From positions 1-35,243 of the forward strand of contig JACQVN010000003.1 in assembly GCA_016209735.1 (NCBI GenBank): a stretch of 35,243 bases of DNA. The letters run 5' to 3'. Shown here piece by piece: positions 15,737 through 24,142 of this stretch. Below the pieces are notes generated by a model, which saw only the letters and a program-made list of their open reading frames with translations, was not told where the DNA came from and did not search any database. This DNA is from Candidatus Methylomirabilota bacterium. Lineage in GTDB: Bacteria; Methylomirabilota; Methylomirabilia; Methylomirabilales; 2-02-FULL-66-22. Both the position numbers and the translations under genes were made by a program. Positions within the stretch are counted from its first letter, which is position 1. Each line of letters opens with the position of its first letter.

Positions 15737-16633
15737 ATGCCGCCCGTCCACCTCCCGGTTCTCGCGGCCGAGGTGCTGGCGTGCCTTCTGCCCCGCTCCG
15801 GGGGCCGGTACCTGGATGCCACGGTGGGCGCGGGCGGGCATGCCGTGGCTCTCCTGGAGGCGAGCGCCCCCGCGGGCGTGCTGGTAGGGATCGATTGCGA
15901 CCCCGAGGCCCTGCGGGTCGCGGGCGAGCGGTTGGCCGGATTCGGTCCGCGCGTCAGGCTGCTCCACGGGCGGCACGAGGCCCTGACGCAGCTTCTCGAT
16001 CCGGCGGAACGATTCGACGGCATCCTGTTTGACCTGGGGGCCTCCGCCCTCCAGTTGGACACGGCCGAGCGCGGCTTCTCCTTCGCCAGGGAGGGGCCGC
16101 TGGACATGCGGATGGATCCGACCCGGGGGCCGACGGCGGCGGAACTGCTGGAACGCCTGCCGGAGCAAGCGCTGGCGGACCTGATCTACCGCTGGGGGGA
16201 AGAGCGCTTCTCCCGCCGCCTTGCCCGCGCCGTCGTGGAGGCCCGGCGCGAGGCGCCGGTTCTTTCCACCACGGCCCTGGCGGCGCTGGTAGCCCGGGCC
16301 ATCCCGCGGGGGAAATGGCCGCGGAAGATCCACCCGGCGACCCGGACGTTCCAGGCGCTGCGCATCGCGGTGAACGAGGAGTTGACGGGTCTCGCCGCAG
16401 CCCTGACGGCGGCGGCGGGATTCCTGGGGCTGGGGGGACGGCTGGTGGCGATCAGCTTTCACTCTTTGGAAGACCGGATCGTAAAGCACACCTGGCGTAC
16501 GCTGGAGGCCGCCGGGCGCGTTCGCGTCCTGACGCGGCGGCCAATCATCCCGGGCGATGCGGAAATGGACTGCAACCCGCGGGCGCGAAGCGCCAAGCTC
16601 CGCGCCCTGGAATACCTTCCGGAGGCGAACTGA
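15737..16633 (+). CDS. rsmH: 16S rRNA (cytosine-1402-N4)-methyltransferase RsmH
   Basis: A 298-aa SAM-dependent enzyme (formerly MraW) that methylates C1402 of 16S rRNA. It begins HLPVLAAEVLACL and has the SAM-binding motif YLDATVGAGGHA, then GIDCDPEAL, ILFDLGASALQLD, a DMRMDP motif, KIHPATRTFQALRIAVNEEL and ISFHSLEDRIVK, all diagnostic. I chose ATG 15737 because homologues begin near this point. An in-frame ATG at 15677 would overlap the STAS gene by 26 nt, and the GAGGAGG at about 15701 fits neither start ideally. The stop TGA is followed closely by ftsL. Confidence 0.96.
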   Translation: MPPVHLPVLAAEVLACLLPRSGGRYLDATVGAGGHAVALLEASAPAGVLVGIDCDPEALRVAGERLAGFGPRVRLLHGRHEALTQLLDPAERFDGILFDLGASALQLDTAERGFSFAREGPLDMRMDPTRGPTAAELLERLPEQALADLIYRWGEERFSRRLARAVVEARREAPVLSTTALAALVARAIPRGKWPRKIHPATRTFQALRIAVNEELTGLAAALTAAAGFLGLGGRLVAISFHSLEDRIVKHTWRTLEAAGRVRVLTRRPIIPGDAEMDCNPRARSAKLRALEYLPEAN

Positions 16634-16634
16634 G

Positions 16635-16991
16635 ATGTCCCAGGGCATCGAGGCGGCGGCATCGGGAATCCAGGCCCTGTCGCGAAGGGCGACGCGGCGG
16701 AGGGGGTGGGCGTGGCTGGAGTCGTATGCCACTGTGGGACTGGGCGTGATGATCCTGGCGGGGATGCTCTTGTACGTTTGGCTGCACACCCATGTCCTGC
16801 GCGAGGCGTACGCCACCGAGCGACTCCGCGAGATGCGCGCGGCGCTGGTCCAGGAGAACAAGAGCCTTCGCCTGGAGATCGGGCAGATCCGCTCCCTCCG
16901 GCGCGTGGAGGAGATCGCCCGAACGCGGCTCGGCATGGTGACCCCGAAAGCGGGACAAGTGCAGTTGATCCCGGACGACCGTATCCAGTAG
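16635..16991 (+). CDS. ftsL: Cell division protein FtsL
   Basis: A 118-aa bitopic membrane protein: basic cytoplasmic tail (SRRATRRRG), one TM segment (about residues 33-51, VGLGVMILAGMLLYVWLHT), then a periplasmic leucine-zipper-like coiled coil (LREMRAALVQENKSLRLEI) and a short end. FtsL partners FtsB and FtsQ and signals to FtsW/FtsI. The sequence is poorly conserved, but its place between rsmH and ftsI plus the topology make the call firm. ATG 16635 lies one base after the rsmH stop, with GGAGGCG upstream. About 120 bp before ftsI contain nothing recognisable. Confidence 0.88.
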   Translation: MSQGIEAAASGIQALSRRATRRRGWAWLESYATVGLGVMILAGMLLYVWLHTHVLREAYATERLREMRAALVQENKSLRLEIGQIRSLRRVEEIARTRLGMVTPKAGQVQLIPDDRIQ

Positions 16992-17113
16992 TCCCGTCCC
17001 GATGACGCGGGAGCCGTCCCACAGGCGGGCAGAGTGGATCGGTTCACCTCCGGCGTGGGGTGTGGAGACAAGGCGGCAGGATCCCCCGCAGTACCGAGAG
17101 AGGCCAGCGGTTC

Positions 17114-18811
17114 ATGAGGGCGCGCATCCTCTGCATCTTCCTCCTCTTGTTCCTGGGCCTCGGCTGCATCGCCACCAAACTCTTCGCCGTGCAAGTCCGC
17201 CAGCGCATCCGCCTCTCCGAACGGGCCACCCACCAGTACCGCCGCCTGGTGCCCGTCCTCTCCCACCGCGGGATCATTTACGATCGCACCGGCCGAGAGT
17301 TTGCCGTCAGCCTGCGGGTGGCCTCCGCCTTCGCGCAACCGGCCAGTGTCCATGATCCGGCGGCGACCGCCAAGGCCCTGGCGCCGGTCCTCAAGCTGCC
17401 GGTTGGAGAGCTTCGCTCCCGCCTCACCGCCGACAAGCCCTTCGTCTGGCTCATGCGACAACTGGAGCCCGCCCAGGCGGCCTCCCTCCGGGAACTGAAT
17501 CTCCGGGGCATCGGCCTCACCCCGGAGAGTCGGCGCTTCTACCCCCGGGAAGAGCTGGCGGCGCACGTGCTGGGATTCGTGGGCTTCGAGGAGCGTGGCC
17601 TGGAAGGGATCGAGCACCAGTACGACGACCTCCTGGGGGGCAGGCCACAGTACATCGAGGCCCAGCAGGACGCCCTGGGCCGGCTCATCGCCCGTCGGGA
17701 AGAGCCGGAGCCCCGCGCGCCCATCTTCGATCTCTCCCTGACCCTCGACGAGGTCATCCAGTACACGGCGGAGCGGGAGCTCGCCCGCGCGGTAGAGCGC
17801 TCGCGAGCCAAGGGCGGCACGGCCGTGGTGATGGATGTCGGCAGCGGGGAAATCCTGGCCCTGGCCAGCCAGCCCGCCTTCGACCCCAACCGCTACAAGG
17901 ACGCCGCCCACGGCGCGCGTCGCAACCGGGCCGTCACCGACTACTTCGAGCCCGGGTCGATCTTCAAGGTCATCCTAGCCGCCGGCGCGCTGGAGGAGGG
18001 GGTGGTCCGCCCCGCAGACCGCTTCCACGGGGAGGGGGGGGCCATCGAGGTCGGCGGGGTCACCATCCGCGACCACGAAAAGTACGGGTGGTTGACGGTC
18101 CGCGAGATCCTGGCCCACTCCAGCAACGTGGGGGCCATCAAGATCGGCCAGAGGCTGGGGAAGAGCCTCTACTACCACTACATCAGCGGCTTTGGCTTCG
18201 GCATGCTCACGGGGGTGGACCTGCCGGGAGAGACTCCGGGGCTCATCCGTCGGCCGAAGAGCTGGTCGGCCCTGTCCCTCTCGGTGCTCTCCCTGGGACA
18301 GGAGATTTCGGTGACGCCGGTGCAGTTCGCCACGGCCTTCTCCGCCGTGGCCAACGGCGGGGTTCTGATGCGGCCCCACATCGTCAAGGCGCTCCGGAGT
18401 CAGGACGGCACTCTCCAGCGGGTCGTGGGGCCGGTGGCGGTGCGCAGGGTCATCTCGCCCGAGACGGCCCGAACGCTCCTCGACATGCTGACCTCGGTGA
18501 CGGAGGAGGGTACAGGCAAGGGGGCCGCCCTGGAGGAGTACACCGTGGCGGGAAAGACCGGGACCGCGCAGAAGGTGGATCCCGGCACGGGCCGATACTC
18601 TCAGCGGAAGGTGGTGGCCTCCTTCGTGGGGGCCGTGCCGGCGGAAGCGCCGCGCCTCGTGATCCTGGTGACCATCGACGAGCCGGAGGTCCTGCGCTGG
18701 GGTGGCTCGATCGCGGCGCCGACGTTCCGCGAAATTGCCCGGGAGGTCCTGAAATACCTCCGGGTTCCGCCGTCGCCGTCCCGGGACATCCGGGTGGTCC
18801 GCGCCGGGTAA
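17114..18811 (+). CDS. ftsI: Septal peptidoglycan transpeptidase FtsI (class B PBP)
   Basis: A 565-aa class B penicillin-binding protein that crosslinks septal peptidoglycan together with FtsW. It has an N-terminal TM (ILCIFLLLFLGLGCIATKLFAV), a PBP dimerisation/pedestal domain including HRGIIYDRTGREFAVS, and the transpeptidase domain with SxxK (EPGSIFKV), SxN (AHSSNVGAIK) and KTG (AGKTGTAQK). No PASTA domains are seen, unlike sporulation or Gram-positive relatives. I chose ATG 17114, which puts the TM near the N-terminus; the frame is open to GTG 17060. An 8-bp inverted repeat array follows the stop. Confidence 0.96.
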   Translation: MRARILCIFLLLFLGLGCIATKLFAVQVRQRIRLSERATHQYRRLVPVLSHRGIIYDRTGREFAVSLRVASAFAQPASVHDPAATAKALAPVLKLPVGELRSRLTADKPFVWLMRQLEPAQAASLRELNLRGIGLTPESRRFYPREELAAHVLGFVGFEERGLEGIEHQYDDLLGGRPQYIEAQQDALGRLIARREEPEPRAPIFDLSLTLDEVIQYTAERELARAVERSRAKGGTAVVMDVGSGEILALASQPAFDPNRYKDAAHGARRNRAVTDYFEPGSIFKVILAAGALEEGVVRPADRFHGEGGAIEVGGVTIRDHEKYGWLTVREILAHSSNVGAIKIGQRLGKSLYYHYISGFGFGMLTGVDLPGETPGLIRRPKSWSALSLSVLSLGQEISVTPVQFATAFSAVANGGVLMRPHIVKALRSQDGTLQRVVGPVAVRRVISPETARTLLDMLTSVTEEGTGKGAALEEYTVAGKTGTAQKVDPGTGRYSQRKVVASFVGAVPAEAPRLVILVTIDEPEVLRWGGSIAAPTFREIAREVLKYLRVPPSPSRDIRVVRAG

Positions 18812-18826
18812 GGGCAAGGGCAATTG

Positions 18827-18909
18827 GGCACTCAGGCACTCAGGCAATCAGGAAGAGCCGGGCCGGTTCCCGGTTCCTGAGTGCCAGGTTGCCGGAGTGC
18901 CGGATTGCC
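18827..18909. repeat. Inverted octamer array between ftsI and murE
   Basis: The left arm reads CACTCAGG, CACTCAGG, CAATCAGG (from 18829). The right arm (18874-18909) starts TTCCTGAGTGCC and continues AGTGCCAG, GTTGCCGG, AGTGCCGG, ATTGCCGG. Both have an 8-bp period and are imperfect reverse complements around a GGCCGG centre. It could fold in RNA as a hairpin ending at the murE ribosome site. Confidence 0.65.
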
Positions 18910-18917
18910 GGGATCGA

Positions 18918-20429
18918 ATGATGCGGCTGGACGAAGTAGTCAGCGAGGTGCCGGGCGCCGAGGTGGAAGGATCCGGCGCGGTAGAGATCACCGCCGTCGA
19001 GCACGACTCCCGCCGGGCGATCCCCGGGACGCTCTTCGTCTGCATCCGCGGGTTCCGCCAGGATGGCCATGCCTTCATCGCCGACGCGGCGGCGCGGGGC
19101 GCGGCGGCCGTGGTCGTGGATCGGGACCCGGCCGGCCTGGGGATCCCCGCCGGGGTGGCGGTGGTGCGGGTGCCGGACAGCCGGGTGGCCCTGGCCGCGG
19201 CCTCGGCGCGTTTCTACGACCATCCCAGCCGCCAGCTCCGCCTGGTGGCCGTGACGGGGACCAACGGGAAGACCACCACCGCCTACCTGGTGGAACGGAT
19301 CCTCACCGCCGCGGGGCGCCTGACGGGACTCCTGGGGACCATCGAGTACCGCTGCGGCGAGGTGCGCTTTCCTGGCGAGCGGACGACGCCGGAGTCCTGC
19401 GACTTGCAGCGGCTCCTCCACCGGATGCGGGAGCTGGGCGCCTGGGCGGCGGCCATGGAGGTCTCCTCCCACGCCCTGGCGCTCCATCGCGTGGACGTCT
19501 GCGAGTTCGATGTGGCGATCTTCACCAACCTGACCCAGGATCACCTGGACTTCCACGGGACGATGGAGGCCTACGCCGAGGCCAAGGCGGCGCTCTTCCG
19601 GGGTCTCGGGCGGAGTCGCTCCAAGCTGGGCGAGGCCTATGCGGTGGTGAACGCCGACGATCCCTGGGGCGAGGCTGTGGCGCGGGACACCCGGGCGCGG
19701 GTCCTCACTTTCGGCCTGACGGCGGCGGCCGCGGTCCGCCCGCGCACCATGGCCATGAGCCTCGCTGGCATCCGGGCCGTGGTGGCGACTCCCATGGGCG
19801 ATCTCGAGGTGACCTCCCCCCTGGTGGGCAGGCACAACCTGAGCAACATCCTGGGCGCCGCCTCCGCCTGCCTCCACCTCGGGCTGGCGCCGGCCGCCGT
19901 GGCCTCGGGCATCGCGCGGCTCAAGGCGGTGCCGGGCCGGTTCGAGAAGGTGGAGGTGGGGCAGCCCTTCGGCGTGGTGGTGGACTACGCCCATACGCCC
20001 GACGCCCTGGAGCGGGTCCTGAACTTCGCCCGGGAGTACGCCACAGGGCGGGTCATCGCCGTCTTCGGCTGCGGCGGGGATCGGGATCGGGGCAAGCGGC
20101 CGCTGATGGGCGCCCTCGCCGTCCGCCTGGCGGATTCCGCCGTCCTCACCTCCGACAACCCGCGGAGCGAGAATCCCCTGGCCATCATTGGCGAGATCGA
20201 GGCGGGGGCGTCAGGCGCCGGGGGAAGCTACCGCATCATCCCCGATCGGCGCGAGGCCATCGCCGCGGCAATCCGGGAGGCCCGCCCCGCCGACCTGGTG
20301 GTGATCGCCGGGAAGGGCCACGAGACGTACCAGATCCTCCGCGATCGGACGATTCCCTTCGACGATCGGGTGGTGGCCGCCGAGGCGCTGGCGCTTCTGG
20401 GCCATGGCGGGGCGGCCAAACCGTGCTGA
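18918..20429 (+). CDS. murE: UDP-N-acetylmuramoyl-tripeptide synthetase MurE (meso-DAP type)
   Basis: A 503-aa cytoplasmic ligase adding the third residue to UDP-MurNAc-L-Ala-D-Glu. The N-terminal domain (ITAVEHDSRRAIPGTLFVCI) is typical of MurE. The ATP-binding loop is VTGTNGKTTTAYL, followed by TTPESCDLQRLL, FTNLTQDHLDFHG (with a later lysine in AEAKAALF for carbamoylation) and DYAHTPDALERVL. The motif DNPRSENP marks the amino-acid site; DNPR is characteristic of meso-diaminopimelate enzymes. ATG 18918 is followed directly by a second ATG; the ribosome site is weak (CGGGA). The 3' end overlaps the hydrolase by 7 nt. Confidence 0.96.
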   Translation: MMRLDEVVSEVPGAEVEGSGAVEITAVEHDSRRAIPGTLFVCIRGFRQDGHAFIADAAARGAAAVVVDRDPAGLGIPAGVAVVRVPDSRVALAAASARFYDHPSRQLRLVAVTGTNGKTTTAYLVERILTAAGRLTGLLGTIEYRCGEVRFPGERTTPESCDLQRLLHRMRELGAWAAAMEVSSHALALHRVDVCEFDVAIFTNLTQDHLDFHGTMEAYAEAKAALFRGLGRSRSKLGEAYAVVNADDPWGEAVARDTRARVLTFGLTAAAAVRPRTMAMSLAGIRAVVATPMGDLEVTSPLVGRHNLSNILGAASACLHLGLAPAAVASGIARLKAVPGRFEKVEVGQPFGVVVDYAHTPDALERVLNFAREYATGRVIAVFGCGGDRDRGKRPLMGALAVRLADSAVLTSDNPRSENPLAIIGEIEAGASGAGGSYRIIPDRREAIAAAIREARPADLVVIAGKGHETYQILRDRTIPFDDRVVAAEALALLGHGGAAKPC

Positions 20430-21193
20430 TCCGGATCAACGGCCTGGAGACCTACTACACGCTGGAGGGAGAGGGGGCACCGGTCCTCCTGTTGCACGGA
20501 TGGGGGGTCTCCAATGAGAGCTTTGCCTCCCTGGCGCCTGTCCTGGCCGAGCGCTTTCAGGTGCTCCGCGTGGACCTGCCGGGATTCGGCTGGAGTGAGG
20601 GCCCTCCCGTCGCCTGGGGGAGCGCGGAGTACCGGGATCACGTGGCGGCGCTCCTGGATGGGCTCTCGATCGGCCGGGCGGCCGTCCTGGGCCACTCCTT
20701 CGGGGGGCGGATCGCCATCCGGCTGGCCGCCGAGCAGCCGGCGCGGGTCGCGCGGCTCGTCCTGGTGGCTAGCGCCGGCCTCCGCGCCCCCCGGCGCTGG
20801 AGATACTACGTGCGGGTGGGAACGACCAAGCTGTTGAAGGGGCTCTGCCGCGTGCCGGGCTGCGGCGGCTTCTGCCGCCGGGCCCTGGAGCGCTGGGCCG
20901 GGCGGGTGGGCTCGCGCGACTACCGGAAGGCCGGGGCCATGCGGCCGACCCTGGTCCGCCTGGTGAACGAGGATCTGGCCCCGCTGCTTCCGGCCGTCGA
21001 GGTGCCGACCCTCATCCTCTGGGGCGACCAGGATCGGGAGGTGGGGCAGGCAGCCATGGAGACCCTTACGGCGCGCATCCGGAATGCCCGGCTGGTGGTC
21101 TTTCCCGGGGCGGGACATTTCCCCTTCCTGGATGCCCCCGCGGAGTTCTTAAATGCGCTCCTGCCGTTCCTGGCGGAAGGGGGGCGGCCGTGA
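20423..21193 (+). CDS. Alpha/beta-hydrolase embedded in the dcw cluster
   Basis: A 256-aa alpha/beta-hydrolase-fold protein with an oxyanion motif (LLLHGWG), nucleophile elbow GHSFGG (Ser92), acid in WGDQD (Asp202 or Asp204) and His232 in GAGHFPFLD, so an intact catalytic triad. A basic cap segment with four cysteines (LCRVPGCGGFC) lies at about 140-151. GTG 20423 overlaps murE by 7 nt, and the stop overlaps the next gene (GTGA). The substrate is unknown. Being locked between murE and the MurF-like ligase suggests a cell-envelope ester or amide, perhaps a precursor, but that is inference. No signal peptide is seen, so it is probably cytoplasmic. Confidence 0.88.
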   Translation: MLIRINGLETYYTLEGEGAPVLLLHGWGVSNESFASLAPVLAERFQVLRVDLPGFGWSEGPPVAWGSAEYRDHVAALLDGLSIGRAAVLGHSFGGRIAIRLAAEQPARVARLVLVASAGLRAPRRWRYYVRVGTTKLLKGLCRVPGCGGFCRRALERWAGRVGSRDYRKAGAMRPTLVRLVNEDLAPLLPAVEVPTLILWGDQDREVGQAAMETLTARIRNARLVVFPGAGHFPFLDAPAEFLNALLPFLAEGGRP

Positions 21194-22851
21194 CGACCGC
21201 TTGGACCGCCGGGCCACTCTGGGCCGCGCGCCTTGCCGCCCCGTATCTCCTCGTCGTGGCCCGGCGCCACCTGGATTGCCTCTACCTCCTCCAGTTGGAG
21301 CGGTACCGGTCCGATCGCTTCGGCCGCTGGGTGGCCCGGCACGTGGCGCAACTGGTGCCCCGGCAGGAGGTGGCCATCCAGGTGCTGACGGCCTTCGGGG
21401 CGGCAGTTGCGGCGGGACTGGGCACGCCGGGGTTAATCCTCTATCTTCTGTGGATAGCGGGGGGGCTCCTGCCGCTCCGGGCCCAGCGCTCCTTTCAGGT
21501 CAGCCAGCGCCTTCACTGGACGGCGCGGGCGGTGCGCGTCTCGCTGGCGTCCTGGCTGGTGAGCGCGGTCCTGTTCTGGGCCACGGGGCGGCTGGCCGCC
21601 ATCCTCGTGCCGCGACTCGATCCCGGAGGGCAGCTCCTTCTCGGCGGGATCGTGGGCTGCATGTTCACCGGCCTCTTCATGCCGGGCACTGTGCGCCTGG
21701 CAGCCCGCCTGATGGAACCCGTGGAAACCGTCGTCGCCCGCCGCTACCTCCGGCAGGCGGCCGCGCGCATGCAACGCTACCCGGGGAGGGTCGTCGGCGT
21801 CACCGGGAGCTACGGGAAAACGACCACCAAGCACATCGTGGCGGACCTCCTGGCGGTGCGCTTCCGGGTCCTCATGACGCCGGCCGGCGTGAACACCACC
21901 ATGGGGATCACCCGGGTCATCCGCGAGGATCTTAGGGACGAGCACGAACTGTTCGTGGTGGAGGCGTCGGCGTACGGGCCCGGCGAGATCAGGGAGGTCT
22001 GCGACATCGTCCGCCCAGGGCTCGCCATCCTGACGGCCGTGGGGGTCCAGCACCTGGAGCGGTTCGGGACGCCGGAAAGGATCGCCGAGGCGAAATACGA
22101 GCTGATCGCCTCGCTGGCCCCGGCCGCCCCGGCGGTCATGAACGCCGACGATCCCACCTGCCTGCGTCTTTCGGAGCGGGCCCGAGCGGAGGGGAAGCGG
22201 GTGCTCTTGTATGGCCTGGAAGAGCGGCCGGGCCTGGCGCTTTCCGGGACCATCCTGGGCGTGAGCCGCCGGGGCACGACGTTTCGCGCGGCCGCCGCCT
22301 CGGGCGAGGCGGCGGAGTTCCAGACCAAGCTCCTGGGCCGCTGGAACATCTCCAACGTCCTGGCGGCCCTGGCGGCCGGCGTGGAGTACGGCATCCCCCT
22401 GGCGGCCATGCGGGAACGCGTGGGGGCCCTCACGCCCGCGCCGCGCCGGCTGGAGATCCAGGAGGAGGGGGGCATCGTCCGCATCCTGGATGTGGCCAAC
22501 GCCAATCCCCGCGGCGCGGAGATGGCCCTGGAGGTTCTGGGGCAATTCACGGGCGGGGCCCGGATTCTGATCACGCCGGGCATGGTGGAGCTGGGGCCGG
22601 TCGAGGCGGAAGAGAACTACACGCTCGGCAGGCGGGCGGCCGGCGTCTGCGACCACGTGGTGCTGGTGGGGCCGAGGCAGACGGCCCCCATCCGGCGGGG
22701 TCTCCTGGATGGCGGGTTCCCCGCGGAGCGGATCGTCACCGTCCGGCAGGCGGATGAGGTGGCCGAGCGCCTTGCCGGCCTGGTCCGGCCGGGCGACACC
22801 CTCCTCTACGAGAACCGCCTCCCGGACACCTATCTCGAGGTCGGCCCATGA
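21190..22851 (+). CDS. MurF-like Mur ligase with N-terminal membrane domain
   Basis: A 553-aa protein at the place of murF. Residues about 60-170 hold several hydrophobic segments (for example VLTAFGAAVAAGLG, LILYLLWIAGGLLPL, LASWLVSAVLFWATG, GGIVGCMFTGLFM), absent from canonical MurF. The ligase part follows: P-loop GVTGSYGKTTTKH (203-215), VVEASAYGPGEI, VGVQHLERFG with a later lysine (AEAKYEL), NADDP, and a MurF-like NANP (DVANANPRG). The C-terminus (ITPGMVELGPVE, then ENRLPDTYLEV) resembles a membrane-linked Mur ligase subfamily I know from Chloroflexi and Gram-positives. The probable reaction is joining D-Ala-D-Ala (or a related dipeptide) to the UDP-MurNAc-tripeptide. Start GTG 21190 overlaps the hydrolase; the stop overlaps ddl (ATGA). 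Confidence 0.85.
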   Translation: MTTAWTAGPLWAARLAAPYLLVVARRHLDCLYLLQLERYRSDRFGRWVARHVAQLVPRQEVAIQVLTAFGAAVAAGLGTPGLILYLLWIAGGLLPLRAQRSFQVSQRLHWTARAVRVSLASWLVSAVLFWATGRLAAILVPRLDPGGQLLLGGIVGCMFTGLFMPGTVRLAARLMEPVETVVARRYLRQAAARMQRYPGRVVGVTGSYGKTTTKHIVADLLAVRFRVLMTPAGVNTTMGITRVIREDLRDEHELFVVEASAYGPGEIREVCDIVRPGLAILTAVGVQHLERFGTPERIAEAKYELIASLAPAAPAVMNADDPTCLRLSERARAEGKRVLLYGLEERPGLALSGTILGVSRRGTTFRAAAASGEAAEFQTKLLGRWNISNVLAALAAGVEYGIPLAAMRERVGALTPAPRRLEIQEEGGIVRILDVANANPRGAEMALEVLGQFTGGARILITPGMVELGPVEAEENYTLGRRAAGVCDHVVLVGPRQTAPIRRGLLDGGFPAERIVTVRQADEVAERLAGLVRPGDTLLYENRLPDTYLEVGP

Positions 22852-24104
22852 TGCGCATCGGGCTCCTCTTCGGCAGTCGGTCGGTGGAACACGAGATCTC
22901 GGTGACCACCGCCAGCAAGGCCTACGAGGCCCTGCAGCGGCTCGCCGCCCTGTACGAGACGGTCCCCATCTATGTGAACCGGTCCGGGGCGTGGCTCGGC
23001 GGCCCCGCCGTGACCAGGCTCCTCGGCGTGGAGGCGGAGGGCCGGGCCAGCACGGATCCGGCCGCGCGGCAAAGGCTCCAGCAGGAGTACAAGCAGCAGT
23101 TGCTCCTCCTGGAGAAGGGGGCGGGCCAGGCCGGGGTGGAGTCGCTCCTCCTGCCCCCCGACCCGACCGTGCGCGGCCTGCTCGGGAATCCCGAGCTGTC
23201 CTCCTGGTTCAAGAAGAGCCTGCGGCCGGCGCTGGACGTGGCCTTCCCCACGGTGCACGGGACGCACGGCGAGGACGGGACGCTGCAAGGGCTCTTCGAG
23301 CTGGCCGACCTGCCGTACGTGGGACCGGGACTGGCGGCCTCCGCCGCGGGGATGGACAAGGTCCTCTCCAAGCAGCTCTTCCGGGGGGCGGGGCTCCCCG
23401 TCCTGACGGCCACCTGGTTCAGCCGGCGCCGCTTCCTGGAGGACGAGGCGGCGGTCATCGCCGATGTGGAGAGCCGGCTCCCGTATCCCGTGGTGGTGAA
23501 ACCCGCCGTGGCCGGCTCCAGCGTGGGGATCGGCCGCGCCGGGGACGCCGCGTCGCTCCGGAGGGCGGCCTCCGCCGCCGTGCAGTTCAGCACCCGGGTG
23601 CTGGTCGAGCCGTCTTTGGATGAACGGCTGGAGATCCAGTGCAGTGTCCTGGGAAACCATGCGCTCAGCGTCTCGGAGTGCGAGGAGCTGACGGCGGGGG
23701 CCGCGATCGTGAGCTTCGAGGACAAGTATCTCAAGCGCCCGGAGGCGGCCGCGGCGGATCTCGCCCCCAGCACCATCCCGGCGCGCATTCCGGAGACCCT
23801 GGCGGCAGAGATAAAGGCGCTGGCCCTGGACGCCTTCCGGGCCCTCGACGCCCGGGGCATCGCCCGGGTGGACTTCCTGGTAAAGCGGCCCGCCCTCACC
23901 CCGTACGTGAACGAGATCAACACGCTGCCCGGTTCTTTGTGTCTCCGCCTCTGGGAGAAGAGCGGCGTCCCGCCGACGGAGCTGGTGCGGCGACTGATCA
24001 CGCTGGCCCTGGAGGCGCACGCGGAGAAGCGGGCCACCCGGTTCGAATCCCAGGAGGGGCGCGGGCTGGTGGACAAGAAGCATCTGATGACGCCGGGGAA
24101 GTGA
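22848..24104 (+). CDS. ddl: D-alanine-D-alanine ligase-like ATP-grasp enzyme (divergent)
   Basis: A 418-aa ATP-grasp ligase, longer than typical Ddl (about 310-360). Conserved parts are LFGSRSVEHEISV (the substrate Glu), FPTVHGTHGEDGTLQGLFE, PYVGPG, VVKPAVAGSSVGIG, FEDKYL (the Lys-Tyr pair usual in D-Ala-D-Ala enzymes rather than the His of D-lactate types) and YVNEINTLPGS. It departs from the classic pattern in two places. The Glu of the usual EGSS loop is Ala (VAGSS), and after PGS it reads LCLRLWEKSG instead of the TS..YP segment that forms part of the second D-Ala site. An insert of about 40 residues occurs at 50-95. The overlap with the MurF-like gene suggests it makes that enzyme's dipeptide substrate. 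Confidence 0.87.
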   Translation: MMRIGLLFGSRSVEHEISVTTASKAYEALQRLAALYETVPIYVNRSGAWLGGPAVTRLLGVEAEGRASTDPAARQRLQQEYKQQLLLLEKGAGQAGVESLLLPPDPTVRGLLGNPELSSWFKKSLRPALDVAFPTVHGTHGEDGTLQGLFELADLPYVGPGLAASAAGMDKVLSKQLFRGAGLPVLTATWFSRRRFLEDEAAVIADVESRLPYPVVVKPAVAGSSVGIGRAGDAASLRRAASAAVQFSTRVLVEPSLDERLEIQCSVLGNHALSVSECEELTAGAAIVSFEDKYLKRPEAAAADLAPSTIPARIPETLAAEIKALALDAFRALDARGIARVDFLVKRPALTPYVNEINTLPGSLCLRLWEKSGVPPTELVRRLITLALEAHAEKRATRFESQEGRGLVDKKHLMTPGK

Positions 24105-24133
24105 CGTTGAACGTTAAACGTTAAACGTTAAAA
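24105..24133. repeat. Heptamer array (ACGTTAA) between ddl and mraY
   Basis: Units CGTTGAA, CGTTAAA, CGTTAAA, CGTTAAA begin at the ddl stop codon and end at the mraY ribosome site (AAGGTGAG). The unit contains the palindrome AACGTT. It is one of five ACGTT-type arrays in the window, all in spacers. Confidence 0.7.
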
Positions 24134-24142
24134 GGTGAGAAC

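Noticed and set aside
15266-17911. 881-codon open frame on the minus strand
   Set aside because: It runs antisense across the STAS gene, rsmH, ftsL and part of ftsI, all supported by motifs and spacing. The composition is that of a shadow frame.
21190-22851. Calling the Mur ligase MurT or a plain murF
   Set aside because: There is no GatD partner or MurT-type C-terminal domain, and the N-terminal membrane region separates it from canonical MurF; I keep it as MurF-like without a symbol.
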